Translations under genes and position numbers: made by a program
DNA from: Comamonas denitrificans
GTDB lineage: Bacteria; Pseudomonadota; Gammaproteobacteria; Burkholderiales; Burkholderiaceae_C
Length of the DNA: 64,000 bases
Assembly: GCF_017368815.1 (NCBI RefSeq)
Contig: NZ_JAFNME010000001.1
Coordinates: forward strand, 1-64,000
Direction: 5' to 3'
Notes under the pieces: generated by a model
Told to the model about the DNA's origin: nothing
Seen by the model: only the letters and a program-made list of their open reading frames with translations
Databases searched by the model: none
Shown here: one piece after another, positions 37,349 through 49,005 of the stretch
Layout of the letters: the number at the start of each line of letters is the position of its first letter
Position numbering within the stretch: position 1 is the first letter of the stretch

Positions 37349-37836
37349 TTACCGAAGCAACCAAGGCGCGTTTTGCGCGTGAAGTGGCGAAGTATCCGCA
37401 AGGGCAGCAGCGTTCTGCCGTGATGGCGTGTTTGTCCATCGTGCAGCAAGAGCAAGGCTGGGTCAGCCAAGAAAGCGAAGCAGAAATTGCCGCTTACCTG
37501 GATATGCCTGAAATTGCGGTGCATGAAGTCACCACCTTCTACAACATGTACAACCAGCAGCCCGTGGGCAAGTTCAAGGTGGCGGTTTGCACCAACCTGC
37601 CCTGTTTGCTGCGCAACGGCTACGAAGCCTTGCAGCACCTGGAGAAAAAGCTGGGCATCAAAGTGGGCGAAACCACTGCCGACGGTATGTTCACCCTGCA
37701 ACAGTGCGAGTGCCTGGGTGCCTGTGCCGATGCGCCGGTGATGTTGGTCAATGACCGCAATATGTGCAGTTTCATGGACGATCAAAAACTCGATGAGTTG
37801 GTCGATGGCCTGCGTGCTGCGGAGGGTCAGGCATGA
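37345..37836 (+). CDS. nuoE: NADH-quinone oxidoreductase subunit E
   Basis: 24 kDa thioredoxin-like subunit holding the 2Fe-2S cluster N1a, 163 residues. Ligand cysteines are in VCTNLPCLL and [12 protein letters not shown]. It is coupled at both ends by ATGA overlaps to nuoD and nuoF, forming the NADH-input module with NuoF and NuoG. Confidence 0.97.
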   Translation: MITEATKARFAREVAKYPQGQQRSAVMACLSIVQQEQGWVSQESEAEIAAYLDMPEIAVHEVTTFYNMYNQQPVGKFKVAVCTNLPCLLRNGYEALQHLEKKLGIKVGETTADGMFTLQQCECLGACADAPVMLVNDRNMCSFMDDQKLDELVDGLRAAEGQA

Positions 37837-39194
37837 CGATGAATACTGCAGCGCAAGCGGTGCTGGCCAAGTTTGCCGCTTCGGGCCAAGAGACGTGCTT
37901 TCATGACCGCCACATTGAGCCGCAAATCTATGCCGGTATTGATGGCAGCAACTGGTCCATCAAAGACTACGAGGCGCGCGGTGGTTACCAGGCGCTGAAA
38001 AAACTGCTGGGTAAAGATGGCAGTGCCGGACTGACCCAAGATGAAGTCATTGCCACCTTGAAAGAATCTTCTCTGCGTGGTCGTGGCGGTGCCGGTTTTC
38101 CAACGGGGCTGAAGTGGAGCTTTATGCCGCGCCAGTTTCCCGGAGAAAAATACGTGGTGTGCAACTCCGACGAAGGCGAGCCCGGTACCTGCAAAGACCG
38201 CGAAATCCTGATGCACAACCCCCACACGGTGATTGAAGGCATGATCATTGCCGGTTTTGCCATGGGGGCTTGCGCTGGATACAACTACATTCACGGTGAG
38301 ATTTTCCAAGCCTACGAGCGCTTTGAAGCCGCGCTGGACGAAGCCCGGGCAGCAGGCTACCTGGGCAAAAACATCATGGGGTCAGACTTTAGCTTTGACC
38401 TGTTTGCCCACCACGGCTTTGGCGCATACATCTGTGGTGAAGAAACTGCCTTGCTCGAATCGCTGGAAGGCAAAAAAGGCCAGCCACGCTTTAAGCCGCC
38501 GTTCCCGGCCAGTTTTGGCTTGTATGGCAAACCCACCACGATCAATAACACCGAGACGTTTGCGGCAGTGCCTTGGATCATCCGCAATGGCGGTCAAGCG
38601 TATTTGGAATGCGGCAAACCCAATAACGGTGGTACCAAGATTTACTCCGTCAGTGGTGACGTCAATCTGCCGGGCAACTATGAAGTGCCGATGGGCACGC
38701 CGTTTTCCAAACTGTTGGAATTGGCCGGTGGTGTGCGCACGGGGCGCAAGCTCAAAGCGGTGATTCCTGGGGGATCGTCTTCGCCCGTGGTGCCTGGTGA
38801 TGTGATGATGGAATGCACCATGGATTACGACTCGATCGCCAAAGCCGGCTCCATGCTGGGTTCGGGGGCGGTGATCGTGATGGACGATTCCCGCGACATG
38901 GTCGAGTGCCTGGAGCGTTTGTCTTACTTCTACCAGCACGAATCGTGCGGCCAGTGCACCCCTTGCCGTGAAGGTACCGGGTGGCTGTGGCGCGTGGTCA
39001 AGCGCATCAACCAGGGGCAAGGCCGTCCAGAGGACATTGCCTTGCTGGACGATGTGGCCTTCAACATCATGGGGCGCACGATTTGCGCTTTGGGCGATGC
39101 CGCCGCAATGCCGGTGCGGGCAATGATCAAACATTACCGCCACGAATTTGAAGCCAAGATTGCTGCCGCCCAAACGGCTGCCAAAGCGGCCTGA
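37833..39194 (+). CDS. nuoF: NADH-quinone oxidoreductase subunit F
   Basis: 51 kDa NADH- and FMN-binding subunit with 4Fe-4S cluster N3, 453 residues. The NADH/FMN glycine-rich stretch is [16 protein letters not shown], the FMN region [15 protein letters not shown], and the cluster cysteines are in [12 protein letters not shown] plus a later cysteine in [12 protein letters not shown] 37839 is an alternative start. Confidence 0.98.
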   Translation: MTMNTAAQAVLAKFAASGQETCFHDRHIEPQIYAGIDGSNWSIKDYEARGGYQALKKLLGKDGSAGLTQDEVIATLKESSLRGRGGAGFPTGLKWSFMPRQFPGEKYVVCNSDEGEPGTCKDREILMHNPHTVIEGMIIAGFAMGACAGYNYIHGEIFQAYERFEAALDEARAAGYLGKNIMGSDFSFDLFAHHGFGAYICGEETALLESLEGKKGQPRFKPPFPASFGLYGKPTTINNTETFAAVPWIIRNGGQAYLECGKPNNGGTKIYSVSGDVNLPGNYEVPMGTPFSKLLELAGGVRTGRKLKAVIPGGSSSPVVPGDVMMECTMDYDSIAKAGSMLGSGAVIVMDDSRDMVECLERLSYFYQHESCGQCTPCREGTGWLWRVVKRINQGQGRPEDIALLDDVAFNIMGRTICALGDAAAMPVRAMIKHYRHEFEAKIAAAQTAAKAA

Positions 39195-39205
39195 GCGAGA
39201 GTTAT

Positions 39206-41320
39206 ATGGTTGAAATTGAACTAGACGGTAAAAAAGTCGAAATCGCCCCTGGCAGCATGGTGATGCATGCGGCTGAAAAAGCCGGGGTTTACATTCCGCA
39301 CTTTTGCTATCACAAAAAGCTGTCGATTGCGGCCAACTGCCGCATGTGCCTGGTCGAGGTGGAAAAAGCGCCCAAAGCCTTGCCCGCCTGTGCTACGCCT
39401 GTGACCCAAGGCATGATTGTGCGCACCAAGAGCAAAAAAGCCTTGGAAGCGCAGCAATCGGTCATGGAATTTCTGCTCATCAACCACCCGCTGGACTGCC
39501 CCATCTGCGACCAGGGTGGCGAGTGCCAGTTGCAAGACTTGGCGGTCGGGTACGGTGCTGGCAGCACCCGCTTTGGCGAGGAAAAGCGCGTGGTTGCGCC
39601 CAAGGATATCGGCCCCCTGGTGTCCACCCAAGAAATGACCCGCTGCATTCACTGCACCCGCTGCGTGCGCTTTGGTGAAGAAATCGCCGGGGTGATGGAG
39701 CTGGGTATGGTCAATCGGGGTGAGTACGCCGAAATCACCACCATCCATGGCGGCACGCTGGATTCGGAACTTTCTGGCAACGCCATCGACCTGTGCCCGG
39801 TCGGTGCTTTGACCAGCAAGCCCTTCCGGTACAACGCCCGCACCTGGGAGTTGTCGCGCCGTAAATCGGTGTCTCCGCACGATTCGACCGGTGCCAACCT
39901 GATTGTTCAGGTGAAAAACCACAAAGTCATGCGTGTGGTGCCCATGGAAAACGAGGCGGTCAATGAATGCTGGATTGCTGACCGCGATCGTTTCTCCTAC
40001 GAAGCCTTGAACAGTGAAGAGCGCTTGGCCAGCCCCATGATTAAGCAGGGGGGCCAGTGGCAAGAAGTGGATTGGCAGACCGCGTTGAACTACGTGGTCA
40101 AAGGCCTGAACCAGGTCAAAGACCAATACGGCCCGGCCGGTATTGGCGCTCTGGTCAGCCCCCACAGCACGCTGGAAGAGTTGTACCTGGCCGCGCAGCT
40201 GGTGCGCGGCTTGGGCAGCGACAACATTGACTACCGCCTGCGCAACGCCCAATTCAATGCCTTTGAAGGTGTGCGCTGGCTGGGCATGCCGATTGCCGCA
40301 TTGCAAGAGCTGCAGTCGGTGCTGGTGCTTGGCTCCAATCTGCGCAAAGACCACCCCTTGTTTGCGCAACGCGTGCGCCAAGCGGCCAAACGCGGCTGCA
40401 AGGTGTTTGCCATCAACGCGCAGGTGCAGGATTGGGCCCTGCCGGTGACGGCCTCGGCAGTGGCGGCAAAAGACTGGGCGCAAGCCTTGGCAGATATCGC
40501 TGTGGCGGTCGCCCAGGCCAAAGGCGTGCCCGCACCGGTGGCCGGTGGTACGGCCCCAGCCCAGGCGCAAGCCATTGCCCAGGCCTTGTTGGCTGGTGAA
40601 CGCAAAGCCATCTTGCTGGGCAACGCTGCTGCGCACCATGGCCATGCGGCGCAATTGCTGGCTTTGGCCCAGTGGATTGGCGAGCAAACCGGGGCCACCG
40701 TGGGTTATTTGACCGAAGCGGCCAATACCGTCGGTGCCCAGTGGGTGCAGGCCCAGCCGCAAAAAGATGGCAAAAACGCCGGTGAAATGCTCACCGGTGC
40801 CATCAAGGCTGCGATTTTGCTCAACACCGAGCCCGCATTCGATGCGGCGGCCGGTGCCAAAGGCTTGGAGCAAGCCGATATGGTGATTACGCTCAGCCCC
40901 TTCAAAGCCAATCTGGACATCAGCGATGTGCTGCTGCCGGTGGCACCGTTTACGGAAACCTCGGGCACCTTCGTCAATGCCGAGGGCCGGGTGCAAAGCT
41001 TCCACGCCGTGGTCAAACCCTTGGGGGAGACCCGTCCGGCTTGGAAAGTATTGCGCGTGTTGGCCAATCTGCTGGAGCTGCCAGGCTTTGATTACGAATC
41101 GTCGCAAGACGTGCTGACCGCTGCGATTGGTGCAGAGACTAAAGAAGTTCCTAGCGCTTTGCGCAGCAATATCACTAAAGTGGCAGCAAAAGTCCCTGAA
41201 AATGAGGCTGCTGAACCGGTGACTGCTAGCATTTATCAACTCGATGGCATCGTGCGCCGTGCAACTTCGTTGCAACTGACCGCCGATGCACGCTTGGCGC
41301 GTGAAGGAGGTGCTGCATGA
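39206..41320 (+). CDS. nuoG: NADH-quinone oxidoreductase subunit G
   Basis: 75 kDa iron-sulfur subunit, 704 residues. The N-terminal ferredoxin domain binds a 2Fe-2S cluster ([18 protein letters not shown] and the cysteine in LPACATPV). The His/Cys cluster region is [15 protein letters not shown], and the next 4Fe-4S motif [10 protein letters not shown]. The C-terminal half is a molybdopterin-oxidoreductase-like domain without cofactor residues. It overlaps nuoH by 4 bases. Confidence 0.97.
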   Translation: MVEIELDGKKVEIAPGSMVMHAAEKAGVYIPHFCYHKKLSIAANCRMCLVEVEKAPKALPACATPVTQGMIVRTKSKKALEAQQSVMEFLLINHPLDCPICDQGGECQLQDLAVGYGAGSTRFGEEKRVVAPKDIGPLVSTQEMTRCIHCTRCVRFGEEIAGVMELGMVNRGEYAEITTIHGGTLDSELSGNAIDLCPVGALTSKPFRYNARTWELSRRKSVSPHDSTGANLIVQVKNHKVMRVVPMENEAVNECWIADRDRFSYEALNSEERLASPMIKQGGQWQEVDWQTALNYVVKGLNQVKDQYGPAGIGALVSPHSTLEELYLAAQLVRGLGSDNIDYRLRNAQFNAFEGVRWLGMPIAALQELQSVLVLGSNLRKDHPLFAQRVRQAAKRGCKVFAINAQVQDWALPVTASAVAAKDWAQALADIAVAVAQAKGVPAPVAGGTAPAQAQAIAQALLAGERKAILLGNAAAHHGHAAQLLALAQWIGEQTGATVGYLTEAANTVGAQWVQAQPQKDGKNAGEMLTGAIKAAILLNTEPAFDAAAGAKGLEQADMVITLSPFKANLDISDVLLPVAPFTETSGTFVNAEGRVQSFHAVVKPLGETRPAWKVLRVLANLLELPGFDYESSQDVLTAAIGAETKEVPSALRSNITKVAAKVPENEAAEPVTASIYQLDGIVRRATSLQLTADARLAREGGAA

Positions 41321-42393
41321 TTGAGGCACTGAAAACTGCCGGAGCCGGCCTGGTGGCTGCGCCTTGGTGGACAGAGATGGCATGGCCTGTTGCTTGGGCT
41401 CTGCTGGGAATCGTGGCTATTGTGGTTCCCTTGTTGCTGGCGGTAGCCTACCTCACCCTGTGGGAGCGCAAGCTGCTGGGCTGGATGCAAAACCGTCCCG
41501 GCCCCAATCGTGTCGGCCCGTGGGGGCTGCTGCAGCCGATGGCCGATGGCTTAAAGCTCTTGACCAAAGAGCTGATCATGCCTACGGCTGCGGCCAAAGG
41601 CCTGTTTTATGTTGGCCCGGTGATGGCCATCATGCCGGCACTGGCGGCCTGGGCGGTGGTGCCATTTGCGCCCGATTTTGCTTTGGCCAACGTCAATGCC
41701 GGGATTTTGCTGGTCATGGCCATCACCTCGATTGAGGTGTACGGCGTGATCATTGCCGGCTGGGCTTCAAACTCCAAATACGCGTTTTTGGGTGCCTTGC
41801 GGGCTTCGGCACAAATGGTCAGCTACGAAATTGCCATGGGTTTTTGCTTCCTGATCGTCATCATGGTGACGGGCAGCATGAATTTGACGGCCATCGTACT
41901 CAGCCAAGGCAAGGGCAGCTTTGCTGATATGGGGCTGGGCCTGCTCTCCTGGAACTGGCTGCCGCTGCTGCCGATTTTCTTCATCTACATGATTTCTGCC
42001 GTGGCCGAAACCAACCGCCACCCGTTTGACGTGGTCGAGGGTGAGGCCGAGATTGTGGCCGGGCACATGGTGGAGTACTCGGGCATGGGCTTTGCGGTGT
42101 TCTTCTTGGCGGAATACGCGGCCATGTGGCTGGTGTCGATTCTGGCCGCGATCATGTTCCTGGGCGGCTGGCTGCCTCCTGTGGATGCCTTGTCCTTTAT
42201 TCCTGGCTGGATCTGGTTGGGCCTGAAGACGGCGGCCGTCGTCAGCATGTTCATTTGGATTCGTGCCACCTTCCCGCGCTACCGCTATGACCAAATCATG
42301 CGCTTGGGCTGGAAAATCTTCATCCCAGTCACCTTGGTGTGGCTGGTCGTTGTGGGTGCATGGCTGCACTCGCCTTGGAACATCTGGAAATAA
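41317..42393 (+). CDS. nuoH: NADH-quinone oxidoreductase subunit H
   Basis: Membrane subunit joining both arms of complex I, 358 residues and about eight transmembrane helices. It contains [20 protein letters not shown] and the conserved loop [20 protein letters not shown] with acidic residues that relay quinone chemistry to proton pumping. Start ATG 41317 overlaps the nuoG stop. Confidence 0.97.
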   Translation: MIEALKTAGAGLVAAPWWTEMAWPVAWALLGIVAIVVPLLLAVAYLTLWERKLLGWMQNRPGPNRVGPWGLLQPMADGLKLLTKELIMPTAAAKGLFYVGPVMAIMPALAAWAVVPFAPDFALANVNAGILLVMAITSIEVYGVIIAGWASNSKYAFLGALRASAQMVSYEIAMGFCFLIVIMVTGSMNLTAIVLSQGKGSFADMGLGLLSWNWLPLLPIFFIYMISAVAETNRHPFDVVEGEAEIVAGHMVEYSGMGFAVFFLAEYAAMWLVSILAAIMFLGGWLPPVDALSFIPGWIWLGLKTAAVVSMFIWIRATFPRYRYDQIMRLGWKIFIPVTLVWLVVVGAWLHSPWNIWK

Positions 42394-42407
42394 GCGGGGA
42401 CACATCC

Positions 42408-42917
42408 ATGGCTGCTGTTACTGCTGCGCCTTTCTCACTCAAAGATTTCTTTAAGAGCTTCATGCTGGTGGAGCTCTTTAAGGGCATGGCCTTGACCGGG
42501 CGTTACGCATTTGCGCCCCGGGTCACCATCCAATACCCGGAAGAAAAAACCCCTCTGTCGCCGCGTTTTCGTGGCCTGCATGCTCTGCGCCGTTATGACA
42601 ACGGTGAAGAGCGCTGCATTGCCTGCAAACTGTGCGAAGCCGTTTGCCCCGCGATGGCCATCACCATTGAGTCGCACCAGCGCGAAGACGGCACCCGCCG
42701 CACCACGCGCTATGACATTGACTTGACCAAGTGCATCTTCTGCGGTTTTTGCGAAGAAAGCTGCCCGACCGACTCCATCGTCGAGACGCACATTTTTGAG
42801 TACCACGGCGAAAAACGTGGCGACCTGTACTACACCAAGGACATGTTGCTGGCCGTGGGTGACCGCTATGAAGCCGACATCGCTGCCGCCAAAGCGGCCG
42901 ATGCCAAGTACCGCTGA
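42408..42917 (+). CDS. nuoI: NADH-quinone oxidoreductase subunit I
   Basis: Peripheral subunit with two 4Fe-4S clusters (N6a, N6b), 169 residues from ATG 42408. The two ferredoxin motifs are [12 protein letters not shown] and [16 protein letters not shown] longer in-frame start would overlap nuoH and is not needed; homologues begin near [15 protein letters not shown]. Confidence 0.97.
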   Translation: MAAVTAAPFSLKDFFKSFMLVELFKGMALTGRYAFAPRVTIQYPEEKTPLSPRFRGLHALRRYDNGEERCIACKLCEAVCPAMAITIESHQREDGTRRTTRYDIDLTKCIFCGFCEESCPTDSIVETHIFEYHGEKRGDLYYTKDMLLAVGDRYEADIAAAKAADAKYR

Positions 42918-42949
42918 AGCGGCTCCTGATCCACAGAAAGACGCGAATC

Positions 42950-43606
42950 ATGGACGCCAAAACTGGTTTCTTTTATTTCTTCTCCGCCGTGCTGCTGTAT
43001 TCGGCCTTGCGCGTGATCACCTCGCGCAACCCGGTACACGCCGTGCTGCATTTGATTTTGGGCTTTTCCCAAGCGGCCGCTATCTGGTTGCTTTTGAAAG
43101 CTGAATTCCTGGGCATCATGTTGGTCGTGGTGTACATGGGGGCAGTGATGGTGCTGTTCCTGTTTGTGGTGATGATGTTGGACATCCGCATCGACCGCAT
43201 CAGCGAAGGCTTTTGGAAGCATTTTCCGGTGGCTGCAGCCATTGGTGCCTTGATTGCCCTGGAGATGGCAGTGGTTTTGATGGGGGGCTTTGGCACCTTG
43301 GATGAAGCCAAGCCTGTCGCTGAGCTGCTCGATGCCCAAGGCCAGGTGCTGCCGTACTCCAATACCCAGGCGCTGGGTCGCTTGATGTACACCGAGTACC
43401 TGTTCCCGATTGAGGTGGCTGCCGCTATTTTGCTGGTCGCCATGATTGCCGCCATTGCCTTGACGCTGCGCAAGCGCAAAGATGCCAAAACACCCAACAT
43501 TACTGGCCAGATCAATGCACGCGCCCAGGATCGCCTGACCCTGGTGAGCATGCCGGCAACCCAAGCCGCGGCCACCGCAAAAACGCAGGGGGAGGAGACC
43601 AAATGA
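42950..43606 (+). CDS. nuoJ: NADH-quinone oxidoreductase subunit J
   Basis: Membrane subunit with five transmembrane helices, 218 residues. It carries the helix-3 pi-bulge region [19 protein letters not shown]. The C-terminal tail after residue 180 is soluble and Ala/Thr-rich. It overlaps nuoK by 4 bases. Confidence 0.95.
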   Translation: MDAKTGFFYFFSAVLLYSALRVITSRNPVHAVLHLILGFSQAAAIWLLLKAEFLGIMLVVVYMGAVMVLFLFVVMMLDIRIDRISEGFWKHFPVAAAIGALIALEMAVVLMGGFGTLDEAKPVAELLDAQGQVLPYSNTQALGRLMYTEYLFPIEVAAAILLVAMIAAIALTLRKRKDAKTPNITGQINARAQDRLTLVSMPATQAAATAKTQGEETK

Positions 43607-43911
43607 CGCTCACGCTCGGGCATTTCTTAACACTGGGTGCCATGCTCTTTGCGATCTCAGTGATCGGGATTTTCTTGAACCGCAAGAACCTGATCGTGCT
43701 GTTGATGGCCATTGAGATGATGTTGCTGTCGGTGAATATGAACTTTGTCGCTTTCTCCCACTATTTGGGGGATATGCACGGACAACTGTTTGTGTTCTTC
43801 ATCTTGACTGTGGCAGCTGCAGAAGCCGCGATTGGCCTGGCCATTCTGGTTCTGCTCTTCCGTAACAAATCCACTATGAATGCGGAAGATCTCAACATCC
43901 TTAAGGGTTGA
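43603..43911 (+). CDS. nuoK: NADH-quinone oxidoreductase subunit K
   Basis: Three-helix proton-channel subunit (MrpC-like), 102 residues. Conserved glutamates lie in [13 protein letters not shown] and [14 protein letters not shown]. It is coupled to nuoJ. Confidence 0.97.
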   Translation: MTLTLGHFLTLGAMLFAISVIGIFLNRKNLIVLLMAIEMMLLSVNMNFVAFSHYLGDMHGQLFVFFILTVAAAEAAIGLAILVLLFRNKSTMNAEDLNILKG

Positions 43912-43941
43912 GTTACCGGTATTTATGCAAGGTTCTGAAGC

Positions 43942-45972
43942 ATGAGTTCAACACTTTCTGCATCGATGCTGCTGGCGGTACCCTTGGCACCGTTGGCGGG
44001 GTCTGTTCTGGCAGGTATTTTTGGTACTGCCTTTGGGGGCAACAAGTTTGGCCGAGGGGTGAGCCATTCGCTCACCATCTTGGGCGTTTTGTTGTCATTC
44101 GTTCTGTCGGCACTGGTGTTCCAGTCCGTGGTTTATGACGGCGCACGCTTTGATGCCACCATTTATGAGTGGATGGAAATTGGCGGGGTGAAGATGGAAA
44201 TCGGTTTTCTGATCGATTCCATCACCGCCATGATGATGTGCGTCGTGACCTTTGTGTCCCTGATGGTGCACATCTACACCATCGGCTATATGTCCGAGGA
44301 CGAGGGCTACAACCGTTTCTTCTCCTACATCTCGTTGTTTACCTTCTCCATGCTGATGCTGGTGATGAGCAACAACCTGCTGCAGCTGTTCTTCGGTTGG
44401 GAAGCGGTGGGCTTGGTGTCCTACCTGCTGATTGGCTTTTACTTCAAGAAGCCCACGGCCACTTTTGCCAACATGAAGGCCTTTTTGGTCAATCGTGTGG
44501 GTGACTTTGGCTTCATCATTGGCATCGGCTTGATCTATGCCTACACCGGTACGTTCAACTACAGCGAGATTTTCGCCAAGCTGCCCGAGCTGCAAGCCAC
44601 CATGCTACCCGGCACAGGCTGGCTGCTCTTGACGGTGACGGGCATCTGCTTGTTCATTGGTGCCATGGGTAAATCGGCCCAGTTTCCGCTGCATGCTTGG
44701 TTGCCGGACTCGATGGAAGGCCCCACCCCGATTTCCGCGCTGATCCACGCTGCCACCATGGTGACGGCCGGTATCTTTATGGTGTCGCGCATGTCGCCGC
44801 TGTATGAGCTGTCGGACACCGCCTTGAACTTCATCTTGGTGATTGGTGCGATTACGGCCTTGTTTATGGGTATTTTGGGCATTATCCAAAACGACATCAA
44901 ACGCGTGATTGCCTACTCCACGCTGTCGCAGCTGGGCTACATGACGGTGGCGCTGGGTGCATCGGCCTACTCGGTGGCGGTGTTCCACCTGATGACACAC
45001 GCTTTCTTTAAAGCGCTGCTGTTCTTGGGGGCTGGTTCGGTCATTATGGGCATGCACCACAACCAAGATATCCGCTGGATGGGCGGTGTGCGCAAATACA
45101 TGCCCATTACCTGGATCACCTTCCTGCTGGGTAATCTGGCGTTGATCGGCACGCCGTTCTTCTCAGGTTTTTACTCGAAGGACGCCATCATCGAGGCCGT
45201 ACACGCCTCCACCCTGCCGGGTGCCGGTTTTGCCTACTTTGCTGTGCTGGCGGGGGTGTTTATCACCGCTTTCTATTCGTTCCGTCTGTACTGGATCGTG
45301 TTCCACGGCCAAGAGCGTTACGACCAGAACCCGGATGCACACCATGGCCACGCACATGACGACCACCACCATGGCCACGATGCCAAGCCGCATGAATCGC
45401 CCTGGGTGGTGACGCTGCCCCTGGTGCTGCTGGCGATTCCCTCGGTGGTGATTGGTGCCATTGCGCTGATGCCCATGCTGTTTGGTGATTTCTTTAACGG
45501 CGTCATCTTTGTGGACGGCAGCAAGCACCCGGCCATGGCCGAGCTGGCCCAGGCCATTCACGGCTGGGTACCGATGGCCCTGCACGGCTTTTCTGCGCCG
45601 CCCTTCTGGCTGGCTTTGGCCGGGGTTGTGGTGTCCTATGTGTTCTACATGGTCAAGCCTGAGATTCCTGCTGCCATCATGGCGTTCTCCAAGAAGATCG
45701 GCCTGTACCAGGTGCTGGAAGGCAAGTACGGCGTGGACTGGGTGTACGAAAACATCTTTGCCCGTGGTGCCCGTGCTTTCGGCACGGTGTTCTGGCGGGT
45801 TGGTGACCAGGCGCTGATCGATGGTGCCGTGGTGAACGGCTCCTGGAAGGTGGTCGGCAAGATCGCTTCTGTGGTGCGCTGGTTCCAGTCTGGATATATC
45901 TACCACTACGCGTTGGTCATGATTTTGGGTGTGTTCCTGCTCATGACCTACTTCGTGTGGCTCAACAAGTAA
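43942..45972 (+). CDS. nuoL: NADH-quinone oxidoreductase subunit L
   Basis: Antiporter-like distal proton pump with the long lateral helix, 676 residues. Key regions are FFGWEAVGLVSYLLIGF (TMH5 glutamate), KSAQFPLHAWLPDSMEGPTP (TMH7 lysine) and IKRVIAYSTLSQLGYM. A His-rich segment (HHGHAHDDHHHGHD, about residues 470-483) lies in a loop and could bind metal. Confidence 0.97.
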   Translation: MSSTLSASMLLAVPLAPLAGSVLAGIFGTAFGGNKFGRGVSHSLTILGVLLSFVLSALVFQSVVYDGARFDATIYEWMEIGGVKMEIGFLIDSITAMMMCVVTFVSLMVHIYTIGYMSEDEGYNRFFSYISLFTFSMLMLVMSNNLLQLFFGWEAVGLVSYLLIGFYFKKPTATFANMKAFLVNRVGDFGFIIGIGLIYAYTGTFNYSEIFAKLPELQATMLPGTGWLLLTVTGICLFIGAMGKSAQFPLHAWLPDSMEGPTPISALIHAATMVTAGIFMVSRMSPLYELSDTALNFILVIGAITALFMGILGIIQNDIKRVIAYSTLSQLGYMTVALGASAYSVAVFHLMTHAFFKALLFLGAGSVIMGMHHNQDIRWMGGVRKYMPITWITFLLGNLALIGTPFFSGFYSKDAIIEAVHASTLPGAGFAYFAVLAGVFITAFYSFRLYWIVFHGQERYDQNPDAHHGHAHDDHHHGHDAKPHESPWVVTLPLVLLAIPSVVIGAIALMPMLFGDFFNGVIFVDGSKHPAMAELAQAIHGWVPMALHGFSAPPFWLALAGVVVSYVFYMVKPEIPAAIMAFSKKIGLYQVLEGKYGVDWVYENIFARGARAFGTVFWRVGDQALIDGAVVNGSWKVVGKIASVVRWFQSGYIYHYALVMILGVFLLMTYFVWLNK

Positions 45973-45985
45973 GGGAAGAAGAAAA

Positions 45986-47461
45986 ATGGGTTTGTTGAGT
46001 CTTGCCATTTGGCTCCCGATTGCCTTTGGCGTACTGCTATTGACATTGGGACGCGATAGCCAAACCGGTGCTGTGCGCTGGTTGGCCCTGCTCGGTGCTT
46101 TGCTGGGATTGGTGGTAACCATCCCTTTGATCGCCGGATTTGATACCAGCACTGCACAAATGCAGTTTGTGGAAAAAATGCTGTGGATTGAACGCTTTAG
46201 TGTTCACTACCACCTCGGCGTGGATGGGCTGTCGTTCTGGTTTGTGCCGCTGACGGCGTTCATTACCGTGATTGTGGTGATTGCCTCTTGGACAAACATC
46301 CAAGAGCGCGTGAACCAGTACATGGGGGCCTTCCTGATTCTGTCCGGCCTGATGATTGGCGTGTTTGCGGCGCTGGATGGGCTGCTGTTTTACGTCTTTT
46401 TTGAAGCCACGCTGATCCCCATGTACCTGATCATTGGTATCTGGGGCGGCCCCAACCGCATTTACGCGGCCTTCAAGTTCTTCTTGTACACCCTGCTGGG
46501 TTCGCTGCTGACCTTGGTCGCCATCATCTACCTGTACAACGCTGCAGGTGGCAGTTTTGACATCCTGACCTGGCACCAGCTGCCCCTGGGCAAGCTGCCG
46601 CAAACCCTGGTGTTCTTCGCCTTCTTCGCGGCATTCGCTGTCAAAGTGCCCATGTTCCCGGTGCACACTTGGCTGCCCGATGTCCACGTGGAAGCGCCCA
46701 CGGGCGGCTCGGCCGTACTGGCGGCCATCATGCTGAAACTGGGGGCGTATGGCTTTTTGCGTTTCTCTATGCCGATTGCCCCGGATGCCGCGCGGGAGTG
46801 GGCCTGGCTGATCATCACCTTGTCGCTGATTGCGGTGCTCTACGTCGGCGTGGTGGCCTTGGTGCAAAAGGACATGAAAAAGCTGGTCGCCTATTCGTCG
46901 GTCGCGCACATGGGTTTTGTCACCCTGGGTTTCTTCGTGTTCAACGACATTGGTGTCTCTGGCGGTATTGCGCAGATGATTGCCCACGGTTTTGTCTCGG
47001 GCGCGATGTTCCTGTGCATTGGCGTGCTGTACGACCGGGTGCACTCGCGTGAGATTGCCGACTACGGCGGCGTGGTCAATGTCATGCCCAAGTTCTCGGC
47101 GTTTGCGCTGCTGTTCTCCATGGCCAACTGTGGCCTGCCTGCCACCGCTGGGTTTGTCGGCGAGTGGATGGTCATTCTGGCCTCGGTGAAGTTCAACTTC
47201 TGGATTGGCGTACTGGCCGCTTCGGCGGTGATTTGGGGCGCGGCCTACTCCTTGTGGATGTACAAGCGCGTTTACCTGGGCGAAGTGACCCACGCGCACG
47301 TGAAGAACATGCAAGACCTCAATAGCCGTGAGTTCCTGGTACTCAGTGTTTTGGCGATTGCAGTGCTGTTCATGGGGATTTATCCCAAGCCCTTTACCGA
47401 TGTGATTGACCCCTCCGTGCAGCAGCTGTTGCAGCACGTGGCCCAGTCCAAGCTTCCCTAA
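45986..47461 (+). CDS. nuoM: NADH-quinone oxidoreductase subunit M
   Basis: Antiporter-like proton pump subunit, 491 residues and 14 transmembrane helices. The TMH5 glutamate is in FYVFFEATLIPMYLII, the TMH7 lysine in AFAVKVPMFPVHTWLPD, and KKLVAYSSVAHMGFV is standard. RBS GGGAAGAAG before ATG 45986. Confidence 0.97.
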   Translation: MGLLSLAIWLPIAFGVLLLTLGRDSQTGAVRWLALLGALLGLVVTIPLIAGFDTSTAQMQFVEKMLWIERFSVHYHLGVDGLSFWFVPLTAFITVIVVIASWTNIQERVNQYMGAFLILSGLMIGVFAALDGLLFYVFFEATLIPMYLIIGIWGGPNRIYAAFKFFLYTLLGSLLTLVAIIYLYNAAGGSFDILTWHQLPLGKLPQTLVFFAFFAAFAVKVPMFPVHTWLPDVHVEAPTGGSAVLAAIMLKLGAYGFLRFSMPIAPDAAREWAWLIITLSLIAVLYVGVVALVQKDMKKLVAYSSVAHMGFVTLGFFVFNDIGVSGGIAQMIAHGFVSGAMFLCIGVLYDRVHSREIADYGGVVNVMPKFSAFALLFSMANCGLPATAGFVGEWMVILASVKFNFWIGVLAASAVIWGAAYSLWMYKRVYLGEVTHAHVKNMQDLNSREFLVLSVLAIAVLFMGIYPKPFTDVIDPSVQQLLQHVAQSKLP

Positions 47462-47488
47462 AGACCAGACTGAACAGAGAGATTTCAA

Positions 47489-48985
47489 ATGATTGACAAC
47501 ATCAGCTGGCTTGCTGTTTACCCCGAGATCATCCTGATGGTCATGGGTTGTGTGATCGTCCTGGCCGATCTGGGCGTAAGCAGCTTTCGCCGTACCGGCA
47601 CCTATGTGCTGACCATGCTGACCTTGGCGGTAGTCGCCATCATGCAAGCCATGTATGCCGCCAACGGCAACACCGTGTATGGCTGGAGCAATATGGTCGT
47701 CTCTGACGCCATGGGCAACTGGCTCAAGTGCTTTGCCACCCTGTCCATGATGGTGGCCCTGGTCTATGCCCGCCCCTACTCGGCCGATCGCGGCATGTTG
47801 CGCCATGGCGGGGAGCTGTTCTCCCTGGCCATCTTCTCGCTGCTGGGTATTTTCATCATGATCAGCAGCAACCACCTCTTGGTGCTGTACCTCGGCCTAG
47901 AGCTGCTCACCCTGTCCAGCTACGCTATGGTGGCGCTGCGCCGCGACCACGAGGCATCGGTCGAAGCGGCCATGAAGTACTTCGTGCTGGGTGCGATGGC
48001 CAGCGGCTTCTTGCTGTATGGCATGTCCATGATTTACGGCGCGACCGGCACGCTGGACATTGGTGAAATCTTCAAGGTGATTGACGCGGGTGAAACCAAG
48101 CCGCAAATCCTGGTGTTTGGCCTGGTGTTCCTGGTGGCGGGCCTGGCCTTCAAGCTGGGGGCTGTGCCCTTTCACATGTGGATTCCCGACGTGTACCACG
48201 GTGCGCCCACTTCGATCACCCTGATCATCGGCAGCGCCCCCAAGCTGGCCGCCTTTGCCGTGGTGATGCGCCTGCTGGTCGATGGCCTGTTGCCGCTGGC
48301 GGCAGATTGGCAGCAGATGCTGGCCTTTATGGCGATTGCCTCGTTGCTGATCGGCAACCTGGTCGGTGTGGTGCAGACCAACCTCAAGCGCATGCTGGCT
48401 TACTCCACCATTTCGCACATGGGCTTTTTGCTCTTGGGTCTGATGTCTGGCGTGGTCAATGGCGAGGTGGACACCGGCACCGCCCAGACCGCCTACAGCG
48501 CTGCCATGTTCTACGTGGTGACCTATGTGCTGACCGCCTTGCCCGCCTTCGGCATCATCTTGCTGCTGGCGCGCGAAGGCTTTGAGAGCGAGGAAATCGC
48601 CGATCTGGCCGGCCTGAACCAGCGCAGCCCCCTGTACGCTGCCATCATGACGATTTGCATGTTCTCGCTGGCCGGCATTCCGCCGCTGGTGGGCTTTTAT
48701 GCCAAGCTGTCGGTGCTGGAAGCATTGGTGGCAACGGGTTCGAGCTTCAACATCGCCCTGGCCGTGTTTGCGGTGGTGATGTCGCTGATCGGTGCTTTCT
48801 ACTACCTGCGTGTGGTCAAGGTCATGTACTTTGACAAACCTTTGACCGCCGGCCCCATCGTTGCGCCGATGGATGTGCGCTCGGTGCTGTCCTTCAACGG
48901 CTTGCTGGTGCTGATCTTGGGCATCTTCCCCGGTGGTTTGATGGGCCTGTGTGCCGATGCCATCGTGCGGGCGCTGACTTCGTAA
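47489..48985 (+). CDS. nuoN: NADH-quinone oxidoreductase subunit N
   Basis: Antiporter-like proton pump subunit closest to NuoJ and NuoK, 498 residues. TMH5 glutamate is in LVLYLGLELLTLSSYAMVAL, TMH7 lysine in LAFKLGAVPFHMWIPDVYHG, and LKRMLAYSTISHMGFLLLG is present. It completes the 14-gene operon. Confidence 0.97.
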   Translation: MIDNISWLAVYPEIILMVMGCVIVLADLGVSSFRRTGTYVLTMLTLAVVAIMQAMYAANGNTVYGWSNMVVSDAMGNWLKCFATLSMMVALVYARPYSADRGMLRHGGELFSLAIFSLLGIFIMISSNHLLVLYLGLELLTLSSYAMVALRRDHEASVEAAMKYFVLGAMASGFLLYGMSMIYGATGTLDIGEIFKVIDAGETKPQILVFGLVFLVAGLAFKLGAVPFHMWIPDVYHGAPTSITLIIGSAPKLAAFAVVMRLLVDGLLPLAADWQQMLAFMAIASLLIGNLVGVVQTNLKRMLAYSTISHMGFLLLGLMSGVVNGEVDTGTAQTAYSAAMFYVVTYVLTALPAFGIILLLAREGFESEEIADLAGLNQRSPLYAAIMTICMFSLAGIPPLVGFYAKLSVLEALVATGSSFNIALAVFAVVMSLIGAFYYLRVVKVMYFDKPLTAGPIVAPMDVRSVLSFNGLLVLILGIFPGGLMGLCADAIVRALTS

Positions 48986-49005
48986 TCCATCATGGAAGGC
49001 GTTGT

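Noticed and set aside
41140-41250. Possible Family A insert near the nuoG 3' end
   Set aside because: Some AGCGCTTTGCGC-like text is present but the order of the repeat blocks is not followed and the protein region is variable in the family.
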